From: Thermodesulfatator autotrophicus
Lineage (GTDB): Bacteria > Desulfobacterota > Thermodesulfobacteria > Thermodesulfobacteriales > Thermodesulfatatoraceae
Direction of reading: 5' to 3'
Assembly (NCBI RefSeq): GCF_001642325.1
Contig: NZ_LSFI01000028.1
Span: 1 to 37,553, forward strand
Length of the DNA stretch: 37,553 nucleotides
Part shown: one piece after another, positions 1 to 8,403 of the stretch
Layout of the letters: each line of letters opens with the position of its first letter
Position numbering within the stretch: position 1 is the first letter of the stretch
Position numbers and translations under genes: made by a program
Notes under the pieces: generated by a model
The model's database searches: none
Told to the model about the DNA's origin: nothing
What the model saw: only the letters and a program-made list of their open reading frames with translations

Positions 1-31
1 CATTCATAAAGAAACGAGGGATACGTGGCAT
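1..31 (-). CDS. REP-associated (RAYT, IS200-like) transposase, N-terminal fragment
   Basis: The gene runs leftward off the window edge and only the first ten codons are visible: MPRIPRFFMN. A clear ribosome-binding site (GGAGGT on the minus strand, at 38-43) sits six bases before the ATG. This opening is typical of Y1-type tyrosine transposases of the RAYT group, which usually begin M-(A/P)-R-x-x-R followed by a hydrophobic stretch and a YHV or HHV motif; that later part lies outside the window. Two GCCTGTCCC motifs lie just upstream (66-74, 116-124), as expected for a RAYT flanked by its own REP sequences. The assignment rests on ten residues, the ribosome-binding site and this context. It could still be another short protein. 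Confidence 0.55.
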   Translation of the reverse strand, partial: MPRIPRFFMN

Positions 32-57
32 GACGAAACCTCCATTCTAAAATTTCT

Positions 58-124
58 AAAATTTTGCCTGTCCCTAATTTTGATCGGCTAAACCTTGGCG
101 GGGCTTAAAAAGTTTGCCTGTCCC
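58..124. repeat. REP-like GCCTGTCCC element, two copies
   Basis: Two direct copies of a motif of the form AARTTTGCCTGTCCC lie at about 60-74 and 110-124, between the partial transposase and the tRNA promoter. The same motif recurs at 12235-12243, 12262-12270 and 29962-29970, always between genes. The left copy adjoins the transposase leader, so the pair is probably the REP set served by that transposase. The link is inference from proximity. Confidence 0.6.
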
Positions 125-142
125 TTTAATAAAAGCTTGGCC

Positions 143-171
143 TTGACACTTGGTACTTGCCTTTCTAATAT
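143..171 (+). promoter_or_regulatory. Sigma-70-type promoter of tRNA-Gly
   Basis: A consensus -35 box TTGACA (143-148) and a near-consensus -10 box TAATAT (166-171) are separated by exactly 17 bases. Transcription would start near 178, about ten bases before the tRNA 5' end. It is the best promoter match I noticed in the window. No comparable match is apparent between the tRNA and rimP, so it may also drive the operon downstream. Confidence 0.85.
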
Positions 172-188
172 TAAATTACGCAAACGGA

Positions 189-264
189 GCGGGTATAGCT
201 CAGTTGGTAGAGCATCAGCTTCCCAAGCTGAGGGTCGCGGGTTCGAATCCCGTTGCCCGCTCCA
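189..264 (+). tRNA. tRNA-Gly (anticodon CCC)
   Basis: A complete cloverleaf is visible. The 7-bp acceptor stem pairs GCGGGTA with TGCCCGC, including one T-G wobble. The D-stem is GCTC/GAGC, the anticodon stem TCAGC/GCTGA with loop TTCCCAA, and the T-arm loop is TTCGAAT. The anticodon CCC at positions 34-36 reads GGG, so this is a glycine tRNA. The 3' CCA is encoded (262-264). It lies directly upstream of rimP-nusA-infB, where E. coli has the initiator tRNA gene metY. Confidence 0.95.
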
Positions 265-305
265 GAAGTTAACCCTTTGAGGGTTTTAAAATAAGGGGTT
301 TCTTC

Positions 306-336
306 AAAAAAGTGGGCCCTAAGTGCCCACTTTTTT
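306..336 (+). terminator. Intrinsic terminator/attenuator between tRNA-Gly and rimP
   Basis: An A-tract, a GC-rich stem (GTGGGC 312-317 pairing with GCCCAC 325-330, extended by A-T pairs) and a run of six T (331-336) form a strong rho-independent terminator. The rimP start codon follows only 11 bases later, leaving no room for a promoter. Expression of rimP and the rest of the operon from the upstream promoter would need readthrough. A weaker hairpin (AACCC/GGGTT) precedes it at about 270-283. Confidence 0.85.
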
Positions 337-347
337 GTTATGGAGAT

Positions 348-815
348 ATGGAGAGAGAAGAAATTATCAAAAAAGTCTGGGAATTGGCAGAACCTGTAAT
401 TATCAGCCTTGGTCTAGAGCTGGTGGACGTGGAATTCCAGCGCGAGCGTCAGGGCTGGGTTTTAAGATTATATATTGATCGCCCAGGCGGTGTAAACGTG
501 GGTGATTGTGTGCGAGTAAGTGAAGTTCTTAGCGATTTGCTTGATGCCAAAGACTTTATTCATCACGCCTATCATCTTGAGGTGTCATCACCAGGAGTTG
601 ATAGGCCACTTAAAAAGAAAGAAGATTTTTCCCGTTTTGCAGGAGATAAGGTGAAAATACAGATGTCCGAACCTATTGAGGGACGGAGAAATTTTACCGG
701 GCTTTTACGTGGCTATGAGGGAGAGGATGTCCTGGTAGAAATAGACGGCAAGGTCTGGCGCCTTCCCTACGGGAAGATAAAAAAGGCGAACATCAAATAC
801 GAGTTTGATGTTTGA
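348..815 (+). CDS. rimP: Ribosome maturation factor RimP
   Basis: RimP binds the 30S subunit and assists 16S rRNA maturation in the cytoplasm. The 155-residue protein has the usual length and signatures: an N-terminal alpha/beta domain with LGLELVDVEF and LRLYIDRPGGV, the LEVSSPGVDRPL motif near residue 90, and a C-terminal SH3-like domain with LPYGKIKKANIKYEF. I chose the ATG at 348, preceded by GGAG, over an in-frame GTG at 312 that would put 12 unconserved residues inside the terminator hairpin. Its stop codon lies just ahead of nusA, as in most bacteria. Confidence 0.93.
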   Translation: MEREEIIKKVWELAEPVIISLGLELVDVEFQRERQGWVLRLYIDRPGGVNVGDCVRVSEVLSDLLDAKDFIHHAYHLEVSSPGVDRPLKKKEDFSRFAGDKVKIQMSEPIEGRRNFTGLLRGYEGEDVLVEIDGKVWRLPYGKIKKANIKYEFDV

Positions 816-828
816 TGAGGGGAGAAAA

Positions 829-2130
829 ATGGCTGGAGAAATAAGAAAACTCATAGATCTATTTAGTAAAGAAAAGGGTATTCCACGGGAGGTTATCATA
901 GAGGCCCTGGAAGAGGGCATGAAAGCTGCGGCCCGTAAAAAGTTTGGCTCGCAGGCTATCATTGATGCCCAATACAACGAAGAAACTGGCGAAATAGAGG
1001 TCTATCGCTTCCGTGAGGTGGTGGAAAAGGTAGAAAACCCAGAAACCCAGATATCCCTTGAAGAGGCCCGCAAGCTTGACCCTAATGTCCAAGTAGGAGA
1101 TGAAGTGGGCACAGTGGTAGATATTAGAGATATGGGCCGTATTGCCGCCCAGCTTGCTAAACAAATCCTTACCCAAAAAGTCCGCGGGGCAGAAAGGGAG
1201 CTTATTTATCAGGAATTTAAAGATAAAGTGGGCCAGATTGTAAGTGGTTTTGTGCATCGTTTTGACCGCGGCAACATCATCGTGCAGCTTGGTCGAGCCG
1301 AAGCTATTTTACCGGTTACCGAGCAAATCCCAAATGAAAAGTATAAACGTGGTGATCGCATAAGGGCCCTGATTATTGAGGTGAATAAGTCCGGACGTGA
1401 GCCTCAGATAGTGCTTTCGCGCACTCACCCTGATTTTCTAAAAAAACTTTTTGAACTTGAAGTGCCAGAAATCCAGGAAGGCATTGTAAAGATTATTTCG
1501 GTAGCGAGAGAACCAGGGAGCCGGGCTAAAATGACGGTCACCTCCACTGATCCTGACGTGGATCCGGTGGGCGCCTGTGTGGGGCTTAAAGGGTCAAGGG
1601 TTCAAGCCGTAGTCCAGGAGCTTAAAGGCGAAAAGATTGACATTGTGCCCTGGAGCCCTGACCCTGCTCGTCTGGTCTATAATGCGTTGGCTCCAGCTGA
1701 ATGCACAAGAGTTATTGTTGACGAAGACAACAAGACCCTTGAGGTCATCGTTCCTGACGATCAGCTTTCCCTGGCCATTGGTAAGCAGGGGCAAAATGTG
1801 CGCCTGGCTTCAAAGCTTCTTGGCTGGCGTATAGACGTTATGAGTGAGACTCAGTACATGCGTCGCCAGGATCCTAAATTCCAGGAAATGCTTGAGCTTG
1901 AAGGTATGACAGAGGAAATAGCAGCCAAGCTTTATGATAAGGGAATAAAGTCCGTTGAAGACCTGGCCAAGGCTTCAGTAGAAGAAGTAGGGGATATAGC
2001 TAAAATTAAAGATACTGAGGCCCAGGCCTTAATTCAGGCGGCCCAAAAATATATAGAAGAAAAAGGTGATACGGCTCAAACGGAAGTGGCTGAGACAGAA
2101 AAAGAAGTAGAGTTAAGTAAAGAAAGCTAA
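829..2130 (+). CDS. nusA: Transcription termination/antitermination factor NusA
   Basis: NusA binds RNA polymerase and nascent RNA and modulates pausing, termination and antitermination. The 433-residue product shows an N-terminal RNAP-binding domain (about 1-125), an S1 domain (about 135-200, with GQIVSGFVHRFDRGNIIVQLG), two KH domains (about 225-345, including VGLKGSRVQAVVQEL and IGKQGQNVRLASKL), and one C-terminal helix-hairpin-helix segment after residue 365. It lacks the long acidic repeats of E. coli NusA. The start at ATG 829 is supported by AGGGGAG just upstream; an in-frame TTG at 805 lies inside rimP and has no such site. The E. coli protein regulates its own operon, so readthrough of the terminator at 306-336 is a candidate control point. 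Confidence 0.95.
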   Translation: MAGEIRKLIDLFSKEKGIPREVIIEALEEGMKAAARKKFGSQAIIDAQYNEETGEIEVYRFREVVEKVENPETQISLEEARKLDPNVQVGDEVGTVVDIRDMGRIAAQLAKQILTQKVRGAERELIYQEFKDKVGQIVSGFVHRFDRGNIIVQLGRAEAILPVTEQIPNEKYKRGDRIRALIIEVNKSGREPQIVLSRTHPDFLKKLFELEVPEIQEGIVKIISVAREPGSRAKMTVTSTDPDVDPVGACVGLKGSRVQAVVQELKGEKIDIVPWSPDPARLVYNALAPAECTRVIVDEDNKTLEVIVPDDQLSLAIGKQGQNVRLASKLLGWRIDVMSETQYMRRQDPKFQEMLELEGMTEEIAAKLYDKGIKSVEDLAKASVEEVGDIAKIKDTEAQALIQAAQKYIEEKGDTAQTEVAETEKEVELSKES

Positions 2131-2132
2131 GT

Positions 2133-2438
2133 ATGGTAGAAAAAAGGCGGCATGTTCCGCAAAGATCCTGTATTATTTGTAAAAAAAAGACGGCTAAACA
2201 CAAACTTTTGCGCCTGGCCCTTGATGAAAAAGGCCGGGTGGTACTTGATAAAGAATATAAACAGCCCGGGCGCGGGGCATACTTGTGTCCAGACGATTCC
2301 TGTGTGGCCAAACTTTTGACCAGGCACGGTGAAAAGCGCCTGCGTTGGGCTTTTAAGGGCAAAGCCAAAGATATAACACCTAAAACCATTGACGAAATAC
2401 TGGCAATTTTAAAGGGGGCAACAAGAAAACATGAGTAA
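2133..2438 (+). CDS. ylxR: YlxR/RnpM-family RNA-binding protein (DUF448)
   Basis: This small basic protein of 101 residues carries the family hallmarks: [14 protein letters not shown] at the N-terminus, [11 protein letters not shown], and the [13 protein letters not shown] block with two further cysteines. YlxR homologues sit between nusA and infB in many bacteria. In Bacillus/Clostridioides the protein has been reported to act on RNase P RNA (RnpM). The start follows the nusA stop by two bases, and the stop overlaps the infB start by eight bases, so translation is likely coupled. The family call is firm; the molecular role here is by homology only. Confidence 0.9.
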   Translation: MVEKRRHVPQRSCIICKKKTAKHKLLRLALDEKGRVVLDKEYKQPGRGAYLCPDDSCVAKLLTRHGEKRLRWAFKGKAKDITPKTIDEILAILKGATRKHE

Positions 2439-5190
2439 GGTAAGAATTTATGATTTAGCAAGAGAGATGGGTGTCTCTGCCAAAGATTTGACCGAGCGTA
2501 TCCGAAAGATGGGATACGACGTTAAAAGCCACTCAAGTACACTGAGCGAAGAAGAAGCAGCGGAGGTGCGTAGGGAGCTTGCTTCTTTCAAGAATAGAGC
2601 TGAACATGAAGAGCAAAAAGAAACTGCCACTCCCAAAAAGGTAGTGGTAAGACGCCACCGTGAAGAGCCCAAAGAGGAAGTGGAAAAAGCTGAAGAAAGG
2701 GCAGAGACACAACCTAAAAAGAAGCTGAAAATAAAACTTGTTATCAAAAAACCAAAAAAAGAACCTGAAAAAGAAGCGATTGAAAAGCCAGAGGAGCCTC
2801 AAGAAGCTTCTGTTACAGAAAAGCCTGAGGAGGTTGTGGCCAAAGAAGCTCAACCAGAGAAACCCGAGGAAAAAGAGGAAAAACCTGTTACTGAAAAAGT
2901 TTCTGCTGAAAAGTTGCCCCCCAAAGAACCCGAAGAAAAAACTTTAGAAGAAAAGCCAAAAACCAGAGGGCCCAGGGTAGTAGCCCGCACGGTAGGAGTA
3001 ATTAAAAGAGAAGTTGTTGTACCTAAGCGTGAAAAGACCGAAAAACCCGAAGCCAAAACCAAGCCTGAAAAGCCCGCCAAGCCCAAAAAGGGCCGTCGGG
3101 TGGTTACGGATTTTGAGCGCCGACCTAAAAAATCGGAAGAAGCTGCTCCCCCTCCTGAGCCTCAGAAAGAGCCAGATAAGAAAAAGAAAAAGAGAAAGAA
3201 GCAGGTAGTTGAAATAGACGAGTTTCGCAAAAAGGCCAAAAAGAAAGCCGCGGGAGCCAGGCCTAAAAGTGAGCGGGAAGAGATTCTTGAAGAGCTTGAA
3301 TTAATGCGTGAGCTTGAAGCTCCTACGGAAGAGTTGCTGGCCAAAGAAGAAGAGCTGGCTAGAGCTACGGAAAAAGAGAAAGCCGTCAAAAAAGAAGCCA
3401 AGAAAGAGCCAGAGAGGCCCCCTACGGCTCCTCCTAAAGAGAAAAAAATCAAAGTCTATGAGTCTATTCAGGTAGGGGAACTGGCCAAGGCCATGGGAGT
3501 CAAGGCCTCTGATATTATCAAAAAATTTATGGAACTTGGCACCATGGTCACCATTAACCAGTCCATTGACCCTGAAACAGCCGCTATTGTGGCGGCAGAG
3601 TTTGGTTATGAGGTTGAACAGGCGGCTATTGAAGAAGAGCAACTCCTTGAATACACTCCTCCTTCCCCAGAAGAACTCAAACCCCGTCCACCGGTAGTTA
3701 CGGTGATGGGGCATGTTGACCATGGTAAAACTACCTTGCTTGACGCCATAAGGGAGACCGACGTAGTTTCAAAGGAGGCTGGAGGTATTACCCAGCACAT
3801 AGGTGCTTACAAGGTAAAGCTTAAAGATGGTCAGGAAATAACTTTTATTGATACTCCAGGTCACGAGGCCTTTACTCACATGCGGGCCCGCGGTGCTCAG
3901 GTCACAGATATTGTTGTTCTGGTAGTGGCCGCTGATGACGGTGTTATGGACCAAACTAAAGAGGCTATAGACCATGCCCGAGCCGCAGGAGTGCCTATTG
4001 TGGTGGCTATAAACAAGATTGATAAGCCCGAGGCCAACCCTGAAAGGGTAAAAAGTGAGTTGGCTGAGCTAGGTCTTGTACCTGAAGACTGGGGTGGTGA
4101 TACCCTTTATGCGGAGATTTCTGCCAAAAAGAAGATAGGTATTGATGACCTGCTTGAGCTTATTCTTCTCCAGGCAGAAATGCTTGAGCTTAAGGCGGCA
4201 CCTGATCGCCCAGCCAGGGGCCGTATTGTTGAGTCTCGTCTGGATAAAGGCCGCGGCCCGGTAGCCACGGTTATTATCCAGGAAGGCACCTTGAAAGAAG
4301 GTGATCCCTTTGTGGCAGGCATTACCTACGGCCGGGTAAGGGCTATGCTTGACGAACGCGGCCGTCGCTTAAAGAAGGCTGGCCCGGCTACACCGGTGGA
4401 GATTCTCGGTTTCCACGAAGTGCCTCAGGCGGGAGACGACTTTATCGTTATGCCTGACGAGCAAAAGGCCCGTAAGGTGGCTGAGTACCGGGCTCGCAAA
4501 CAGCGGGAAGCTGAAGCCGCTAAGGAAACTAAAATATCTCTTGATAAACTCTTTGAAAAACTCAAGGAAGGTGAAGTCAAAGAGCTTAAAGTGGTGCTTA
4601 AGGCCGACGTGCAGGGAACCCTTGAGGCCCTTCAGGATTCTTTACAGAAGCTTGCTACCGATGAAGTGCGGGTGAACATTATCCGTTCAGGCATCGGGGC
4701 TATCACTGAAAGTGATATTATGCTGGCCTCGGCTTCAAACGCCATTGTCATTGGCTTTAACGTGCGGCCTACCTCTCAGGCCAAGCGCCTAGCTGAAGAA
4801 GAAAAGGTAGAAATCCGTTTCTACGATGTTATTTACAAGCTTATTGAAGACGTGAAGAAGGCCATGAGTGGTCTCCTTGAGCCAGAGATAGAAGAGCGCA
4901 TTATGGGTGTGGCTGAAGTGAGAGCCACCTTCAAGGTGCCTAAAGTTGGAACCGTAGCCGGCTGCTACGTTAAAGAAGGTAAACTTGAAAGGGGAGCCAA
5001 AGTGCGCCTTCTTCGCGATAACGTGGTGATTTATACTGGAAAGATAGCCTCTCTTAAGCGCTTTAAGGAAGACGTAAAAGAAGTAGTGGCAGGCTATGAA
5101 TGCGGTGTTGGGCTTGAGAACTTTAACGACATAAAAGTAGGTGACCTTATTGAAGCCTTTGAATTAGTGGAAATTAAAAGAGAGCTTTAA
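2431..5190 (+). CDS. infB: Translation initiation factor IF-2
   Basis: IF-2 is the GTPase that positions initiator tRNA on the 30S subunit and promotes subunit joining. The 919-residue protein has an IF2_N domain at residues 1-52, then about 280 residues of low-complexity Lys/Glu/Pro-rich linker. A second IF2_N domain follows (about 342-400), then the G domain with GHVDHGKT at 427-434, DTPGHE and NKID, and the C-terminal beta-barrel and initiator-binding domains. The charged linker explains the many spurious reading frames on the other strand. Total length matches other long IF-2 proteins. It overlaps ylxR and is followed six bases later by the ylxP-like gene. Confidence 0.97.
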   Translation: MSKVRIYDLAREMGVSAKDLTERIRKMGYDVKSHSSTLSEEEAAEVRRELASFKNRAEHEEQKETATPKKVVVRRHREEPKEEVEKAEERAETQPKKKLKIKLVIKKPKKEPEKEAIEKPEEPQEASVTEKPEEVVAKEAQPEKPEEKEEKPVTEKVSAEKLPPKEPEEKTLEEKPKTRGPRVVARTVGVIKREVVVPKREKTEKPEAKTKPEKPAKPKKGRRVVTDFERRPKKSEEAAPPPEPQKEPDKKKKKRKKQVVEIDEFRKKAKKKAAGARPKSEREEILEELELMRELEAPTEELLAKEEELARATEKEKAVKKEAKKEPERPPTAPPKEKKIKVYESIQVGELAKAMGVKASDIIKKFMELGTMVTINQSIDPETAAIVAAEFGYEVEQAAIEEEQLLEYTPPSPEELKPRPPVVTVMGHVDHGKTTLLDAIRETDVVSKEAGGITQHIGAYKVKLKDGQEITFIDTPGHEAFTHMRARGAQVTDIVVLVVAADDGVMDQTKEAIDHARAAGVPIVVAINKIDKPEANPERVKSELAELGLVPEDWGGDTLYAEISAKKKIGIDDLLELILLQAEMLELKAAPDRPARGRIVESRLDKGRGPVATVIIQEGTLKEGDPFVAGITYGRVRAMLDERGRRLKKAGPATPVEILGFHEVPQAGDDFIVMPDEQKARKVAEYRARKQREAEAAKETKISLDKLFEKLKEGEVKELKVVLKADVQGTLEALQDSLQKLATDEVRVNIIRSGIGAITESDIMLASASNAIVIGFNVRPTSQAKRLAEEEKVEIRFYDVIYKLIEDVKKAMSGLLEPEIEERIMGVAEVRATFKVPKVGTVAGCYVKEGKLERGAKVRLLRDNVVIYTGKIASLKRFKEDVKEVVAGYECGVGLENFNDIKVGDLIEAFELVEIKREL

Positions 5191-5196
5191 AGGGTT

Positions 5197-5487
5197 ATGG
5201 TAGTAGGTGTGGTTAAGGTTTCTTTGCATATTCCCGAGACGCGTTCTTTAAAAGGGAAGCGCCAGGTAGTTAAGAAGCTTATTCAGCGTATGAACGGCCG
5301 TTTTAAAAACCTGGCCATCTCAGAAGTGGCCGACCAGGACCTATGGCAAAAGGCCGTTATCGGTATTTCTGCCGTAGGTCCTGATAGCCGCCTGGTGAAC
5401 AGCCTTCTTGACAAAGTCATTGATTACATTGAAGAGTTTGACGAACTGGAAGTTATCCAGGCAGAAATAGATATTATAAACATGTAG
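5197..5487 (+). CDS. ylxP: YlxP-like DUF503 family protein
   Basis: The 96-residue product opens with VVGVVKVSLHIPETRSLKGKRQVVKKLIQRMNG, split here only as the recognisable DUF503 pattern of a beta strand, SLKGKR and a helix. It ends with a second beta-alpha-beta half (LEVIQAEIDI). The family is usually found between infB and rbfA, as here, and is presumed to act in ribosome assembly or translation, but its biochemical role is not established. It starts six bases after infB and ends two bases before rbfA. Confidence 0.85.
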   Translation: MVVGVVKVSLHIPETRSLKGKRQVVKKLIQRMNGRFKNLAISEVADQDLWQKAVIGISAVGPDSRLVNSLLDKVIDYIEEFDELEVIQAEIDIINM

Positions 5488-5489
5488 CC

Positions 5490-5837
5490 ATGAAAGGACA
5501 TAGAGACCGCCGTATGGCGGATTTTATACAGGAAGAGATTTCTCAGATTATTCGGGAAGAAATAAGTGACCCGGCTTTTCAGGAGATGATAACCATTTCC
5601 CGGGTAAAGGTCTCGCCTGACTTAAAACACGCCAAGGTGTATTATCAGGTCCACGGAAACGAAGAGGCTGAGAAAAAAGTAGCTCAGGGGTTTGAAAGGG
5701 CATCTTCTTACATCAGGCACCTCATTGCTAAACGCCTTTATACCAAATTTGTACCAGAGATAGAGTTTGTCCCTGATAAACGCACCGAAGAAGATCGTCT
5801 GGAAGAACTTTTTGCCCGCATTCGTCATGAGTCTTAA
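5490..5837 (+). CDS. rbfA: Ribosome-binding factor A
   Basis: RbfA is a small KH-fold protein that binds the 30S subunit and is needed for late 16S rRNA maturation, notably at low temperature. The 115-residue product shows the typical start (RDRRMADFIQEEISQIIREE), the central VSPDLKHAKVYY strand, and the C-terminal VPEIEFVPDKRTEEDRLEELF segment. Its last 11 bases overlap the start of nrnA. It sits in the conserved infB-rbfA-truB neighbourhood. Confidence 0.95.
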   Translation: MKGHRDRRMADFIQEEISQIIREEISDPAFQEMITISRVKVSPDLKHAKVYYQVHGNEEAEKKVAQGFERASSYIRHLIAKRLYTKFVPEIEFVPDKRTEEDRLEELFARIRHES

Positions 5838-6783
5838 AGAAATAGCCCGGCTTTTAGCTGAAAAAGATAACTTTTTTCTGGCCACCCATGTTAACCCTGA
5901 TGGCGATGGAATCGGCTCTCTACTCGCTCTCACTCTAGCTTTAAAAGCCCAAGGCAAAATCGTGTGGCCTTATCTTTCTGACCAGATCCCTGATTTTCTG
6001 GACTGGCTTCCGGGGAAAGAGCTTATACGATATGAACTACCAGAAGGAGGCAACTGGACGGCTATTGTGCTTGATTGCGGAGCCGCAAGCCGCCTGGGAG
6101 ATAAAGCCGGCCCCTGGGTCCAAGGCCTTTCTCAGGTAATAGTGCTTGACCACCACGAAGTAAGCGGCACCCTTGGCACCACACGCTACGTGGAGATAAC
6201 CTTTGCCACTGCCGCTATAGTTTTCAAACTTCTTGGCCAGATGGGTATTTCCTTAACCAAAGAGATAGCCACTAACCTTTATGTGGCTATATTTTCTGAT
6301 ACCGGTGGTTTTCGCTACCAGCAGACTACGGCAGAGACATTTTCCATGGCCCAAAAATTAATAGAATCCGGGGTAAACCCTTCGGAGGTAGCCCAGAGGC
6401 TTACGGAGAATTTTCCTCTGTCCCGCTTTTGCCTTTTGAAAAAGGCCCTCTCGCGTCTGGAATTAAAGGCGTCTGGGAAAGTGGCTATTTCTTATCTTTC
6501 AAGTGATGATTACCTTTCCTGTGAGGCGGGAAAAGCTGACTCTGACGACTTTGCCACCATGTTCAGGACCATTCGGGGAGTAGAAGTAAGTGCGCTCATT
6601 AAAGAGTATAAGCCCGGGGAAGTTACCGTTAGTCTGCGAAGCAGAGGCCACGTAAACGTAGCTGAGCTTGCCGCTCATTTTGGAGGAGGTGGTCATCGTT
6701 TTGCCGCAGGTTTTCGCACGAAGGGAGACATTAGCGAGATACAGCAACAACTAACTAGAAAACTGGAGGCCCTCTTTTCATGA
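5827..6783 (+). CDS. nrnA: DHH/DHHA1 phosphoesterase, NrnA-type oligoribonuclease/pAp phosphatase
   Basis: The 318-residue protein belongs to the DHH superfamily of Mn-dependent phosphoesterases. Visible motifs are THVNPDGDGIGS (motif I), DCGAASRLG, the DHH triad at residues 108-110, FSDTGGFRY, and the DHHA1 substrate-binding motif GGGGH at 286-290. NrnA enzymes degrade short RNA oligonucleotides and can dephosphorylate 3'-phosphoadenosine 5'-phosphate. The gene commonly lies between rbfA and truB. I chose ATG 5827 (MSLKEIARLL), which overlaps the rbfA end by 11 bases; an upstream in-frame start would lie deep within rbfA. Its stop overlaps the truB start. The oligoribonuclease activity is inferred from the family. 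Confidence 0.88.
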   Translation: MSLKEIARLLAEKDNFFLATHVNPDGDGIGSLLALTLALKAQGKIVWPYLSDQIPDFLDWLPGKELIRYELPEGGNWTAIVLDCGAASRLGDKAGPWVQGLSQVIVLDHHEVSGTLGTTRYVEITFATAAIVFKLLGQMGISLTKEIATNLYVAIFSDTGGFRYQQTTAETFSMAQKLIESGVNPSEVAQRLTENFPLSRFCLLKKALSRLELKASGKVAISYLSSDDYLSCEAGKADSDDFATMFRTIRGVEVSALIKEYKPGEVTVSLRSRGHVNVAELAAHFGGGGHRFAAGFRTKGDISEIQQQLTRKLEALFS

Positions 6784-7715
6784 AAGACGGTGTGTTGGTA
6801 ATTGATAAACCAGAGGGTATGAGTTCCACCAAAGCGGTGGAACAGGTGAAGAAAAAACTTAGGGTGCGTAAAGCCGGTCACGGAGGAACCCTTGATCCTT
6901 TTGCCACCGGGGTGTTGCCTGTTTGCCTCGGCAGAGGTACTAAAATTGCCCAGTTTATCCTGGAAGGGGACAAAGAATACGAAGGCCTCATGGAACTTGG
7001 CCTGGAGACTGATACTTACGACGCTACTGGTGAAGTAGTAGCCCGTCACGAAGTACCCGCAGACCTAACCATTGAAGACCTACAGCGAGTTTTTGATGAA
7101 TTTGTAGGCGTTTTGGCTCAGGCACCACCTGCTTTTTCAGCAGCTAAACTCCACGGAAGGCCTCTTTATAAGTACGCCCGTGAAGGTTTGAAAATAGAAA
7201 AACCCCCTAAAAGAGTGGAAATACTTGCTTTTGAGGCCTTAAAGTATGAGCCTCCCTATGTACACTTTCGGGTTTATTGTAGCAAGGGGACTTATCTTCG
7301 TTCTCTGGTACATGAGGTAGGGCAAAAACTCGGTTGTGGGGCTGTGCTTACAAAGTTAAGAAGGCTCAAAAAAGGGCCCTTTGTCCTTGAGCAGGCCCTT
7401 ACCTTGAAAGAGCTTGAAGAAAAAATCAAAGAAGGCTCTATTGAAGAATACATAATTCCTTCAGAAGAAGCCCTTTCTTTTATTCCATCTATTACTGTTG
7501 GCGAAGAACTGGCCAAAAAGATTCGCCAGGGGAGACCTCTTACCTTGGCCTCTCTGGCCAATATGATACGCCTGCAAAAAGTTTCCCAAAAGCCTAGGGT
7601 TCCATGGCTGCGTCTGCTTACCTCTGAAGGGGAATTGGTAGCAGTGGTGGAATATCCCAAAGATTTAAATGCCTCTGGCCAAGCCAAGATGGTAAGGGTT
7701 TTTAATAAAGTTTAA
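6780..7715 (+). CDS. truB: tRNA pseudouridine(55) synthase TruB
   Basis: TruB makes pseudouridine 55 in the T-loop of tRNAs. The 311-residue product has the N-terminal DGVLVIDKPEGMSS motif, the catalytic block GHGGTLDPFATGVLPV with the catalytic Asp at residue 39, the ALKY-type strand, and SKGTYLRSLVHEVGQKLGC. A PUA-like C-terminal region follows. It starts within the nrnA stop (ATGA). The conserved translation operon is interrupted after it: a repeat remnant and an unrelated membrane protein gene separate it from rpsO. Confidence 0.96.
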   Translation: MKDGVLVIDKPEGMSSTKAVEQVKKKLRVRKAGHGGTLDPFATGVLPVCLGRGTKIAQFILEGDKEYEGLMELGLETDTYDATGEVVARHEVPADLTIEDLQRVFDEFVGVLAQAPPAFSAAKLHGRPLYKYAREGLKIEKPPKRVEILAFEALKYEPPYVHFRVYCSKGTYLRSLVHEVGQKLGCGAVLTKLRRLKKGPFVLEQALTLKELEEKIKEGSIEEYIIPSEEALSFIPSITVGEELAKKIRQGRPLTLASLANMIRLQKVSQKPRVPWLRLLTSEGELVAVVEYPKDLNASGQAKMVRVFNKV

Positions 7716-7900
7716 TTGATAGGGCCATTTTTATCGGGAATGGCTTTCATCCTTTCCGTAAGGCAGTCATTGTGAGTGAAGCGTAGCAAATTTCAGCAAA
7801 ACGGTTTTGGAGATATTCTTTCTACCACATGCTGGCTTAAAATTTGTAAAAAAACTTTTTTTAAGGCAAAATTAGTCTTAGTAGAACTAAGGAGTTTACC
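7716..7900. repeat. Intergenic stretch with a degenerate TGCGAG-type repeat half-copy
   Basis: A single decayed half-copy of the second repeat family (GTCATTGTGAGTGAAGCGTAGCAAA, read as two parts at 7766-7790) lies in this gap. The rest is AT-rich with a T-run near 7855-7861. I see no convincing terminator or promoter. A ribosome-binding site AAGGAG (7889-7894) serves the next gene. Confidence 0.5.
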
Positions 7901-8386
7901 ATGCATAAAAAGGTCTTTCTGTTGGTTTTATTAAGCTGGCTTTTATCAGTTCAGCTGGTTAAAGCTCAGGATAGTTTCACCCAGGAAGACCGTGAAAGGC
8001 TTATTCGCCTGGAAACGACCCTCAAGGTTTTTATGGACCAGGTTGATAAGCGTTTTGAACAAATTGCTAAGCGCTTTGAACAGGTAGACAAACGCTTTGC
8101 CGAACTCCGTGAGGATATAAATAAGCGCTTTGAGCAAGTCGATAAACGCTTTGAGCAAATGATGACTTTTCTCTGGATTCTTACGGCTATTTTTACCACG
8201 CTGGTGGCGGTGGTTATAGGTTTTGCCTATTGGGATAGGCGGACCATAATTAAGCGAGCCAAAGAAGAGACAATAGAGCAACTTGAAAGAGAAGGAAAAC
8301 TTAAAGACCTGATAGACGCCCTCAGGGAGCTTGCCAGGGAAGATTCTCGTTTAGCAGAAATATTACGCTATTATCGTCTTCTTTAG
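7901..8386 (+). CDS. Membrane-anchored periplasmic coiled-coil protein of unknown function
   Basis: I do not recognise a functional family. The 161-residue product has a likely signal peptide (about 1-22, ending VKA before QDSF). A long coiled coil follows (about 30-85), built of seven-residue repeats of the type VDKRFEQ (KRFEQIA, KRFEQVD, KRFAELR, KRFEQVD, KRFEQMM). Then come one transmembrane helix (about 88-110, WILTAIFTTLVAVVIGFAYW) and a charged cytoplasmic tail of about 50 residues. The expected topology is coiled coil outside, tail inside. The AAGGAG site seven bases upstream of the ATG supports the start. Similar KRFEQVDKRFEE-type proteins are widespread but uncharacterised. It separates truB from rpsO, which are adjacent in many bacteria. 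Confidence 0.8.
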   Translation: MHKKVFLLVLLSWLLSVQLVKAQDSFTQEDRERLIRLETTLKVFMDQVDKRFEQIAKRFEQVDKRFAELREDINKRFEQVDKRFEQMMTFLWILTAIFTTLVAVVIGFAYWDRRTIIKRAKEETIEQLEREGKLKDLIDALRELAREDSRLAEILRYYRLL

Positions 8387-8403
8387 TCAAAATTGGCTAG
8401 CGC

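Noticed and set aside
312-347. GTG start for rimP at 312
   Set aside because: It would encode 12 extra residues through the terminator hairpin; the ATG at 348 has a GGAG site and the normal RimP start.
2448-3800. Several long reading frames opposite infB
   Set aside because: They mirror the Lys/Glu-rich linker of IF-2; their products are low-complexity Phe/Ser/Leu strings with no family likeness.
8032-8160. Tandem GATAAGCGCTTTGA-like DNA repeats as a CRISPR or satellite
   Set aside because: They are in-frame codons of a coiled-coil protein, without spacers of constant length.
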